From contig JAUXBQ010000048.1 of NCBI GenBank assembly GCA_030619365.1, positions 1 through 13,948 of the forward strand: a stretch of DNA of 13,948 bases. Reading direction: 5' to 3'. Positions 13,856 through 13,948 of this stretch are shown in pieces. The DNA is from a candidate division FCPU426 bacterium. GTDB taxonomy: Bacteria; Oederibacteriota; JAAXVQ01; JAUVAV01. Position 1 is the first letter of the stretch. Each line of letters opens with the position of its first letter. The position numbers and the translations under genes were made by a program. Under the pieces are notes generated by a model, which was not told the origin of the DNA, did no database searches, and was given only the letters and a program-made list of their open reading frames with translations.

Positions 13856-13948
13856 GGGCGGACACAGGGGTCCGCCTCTACGCCCTCAACCGGGCGGACA
13901 CAGGGGTCCGCCTCTACGCCCTCAACCGGGCGGACACAGGGGTCCGCC
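13856..13948. repeat. 36-bp tandem array of inverted GTAG hairpins, open at the window end
   Basis: Unit 1 is 13856-13891 and unit 2 is 13892-13927, identical; 21 bp of a third unit reach the window end. On the minus strand each unit contains GTAGA, stem GGCGGAC, loop CCCTGT, stem GTCCGCC, plus the linker GGTTGAGGGC. Loop and GTAG foot are the same as in the hairpins at 13522 and 13802, while the stem differs at paired positions. Confidence 0.88.

Noticed and set aside
13856..13948. CRISPR array
   Set aside because: Units are 36 bp but abut directly with no unique spacers, and each contains a REP hairpin; no cas genes are seen.

Overview
The window looks like a chromosome segment of a Gram-negative, fairly GC-rich bacterium. 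Outer-membrane features support this: a lipoprotein with a lipobox, a phosphate-selective-type porin ending in Phe, and a signal-peptide-bearing PAP2 phosphatase. The abundance of short fold-back repeats and the gene content would fit an environmental lineage such as Omnitrophota or a deltaproteobacterial relative. That placement is a guess; the window contains no rRNA or other decisive marker.

Left part (1-2990, minus strand): the 5' half of an F-type ATP synthase operon. In transcription order it holds a bifunctional-nuclease-family gene, atpZ, an atpI-like gene, atpB (a), atpE (c), atpF (b) and the first codons of what should be atpH. A good sigma70-type promoter sits just before the nuclease gene. 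atpE is bracketed by fold-back repeats: a 26-bp GTAG hairpin before it and a 142-bp MITE-like element between it and atpF. The c subunit has a signal-like N-terminal extension, a partly Na+-type ligand set and an Ala-substituted glycine motif.

Middle (3096-7647): a CsgG-like lipoprotein gene followed by an AMMECR1-domain gene (minus strand, probably one operon), a PhnP-like metallo-beta-lactamase-fold hydrolase (minus), then an overlapping plus-strand pair, PAP2 phosphatase and OprO/OprP-type porin. The space upstream of the lipoprotein gene holds a second, inverted copy of the 142-bp element and a perfect 28-bp palindrome.

Right part (7683-13948): an unrecognised 820-residue single-pass membrane protein with a folded N-terminus, long Glu/Pro tracts, an AT-hook-like basic block, a coiled coil and a small C-terminal domain (minus). 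Upstream of it lies a 1013-residue DnaE-type polymerase of error-prone (DnaE2-like) length (minus). The right edge holds a 5'-truncated REP-associated transposase (RAYT) enclosed by GTAG-headed REP hairpins, followed by a 36-bp tandem array that runs off the window. The GTAG hairpin repeats at 1096, 4614, 5593, 13522, 13802 and in the terminal array look like one REP-type system. It is the strongest unusual theme here, together with the 820-residue protein.
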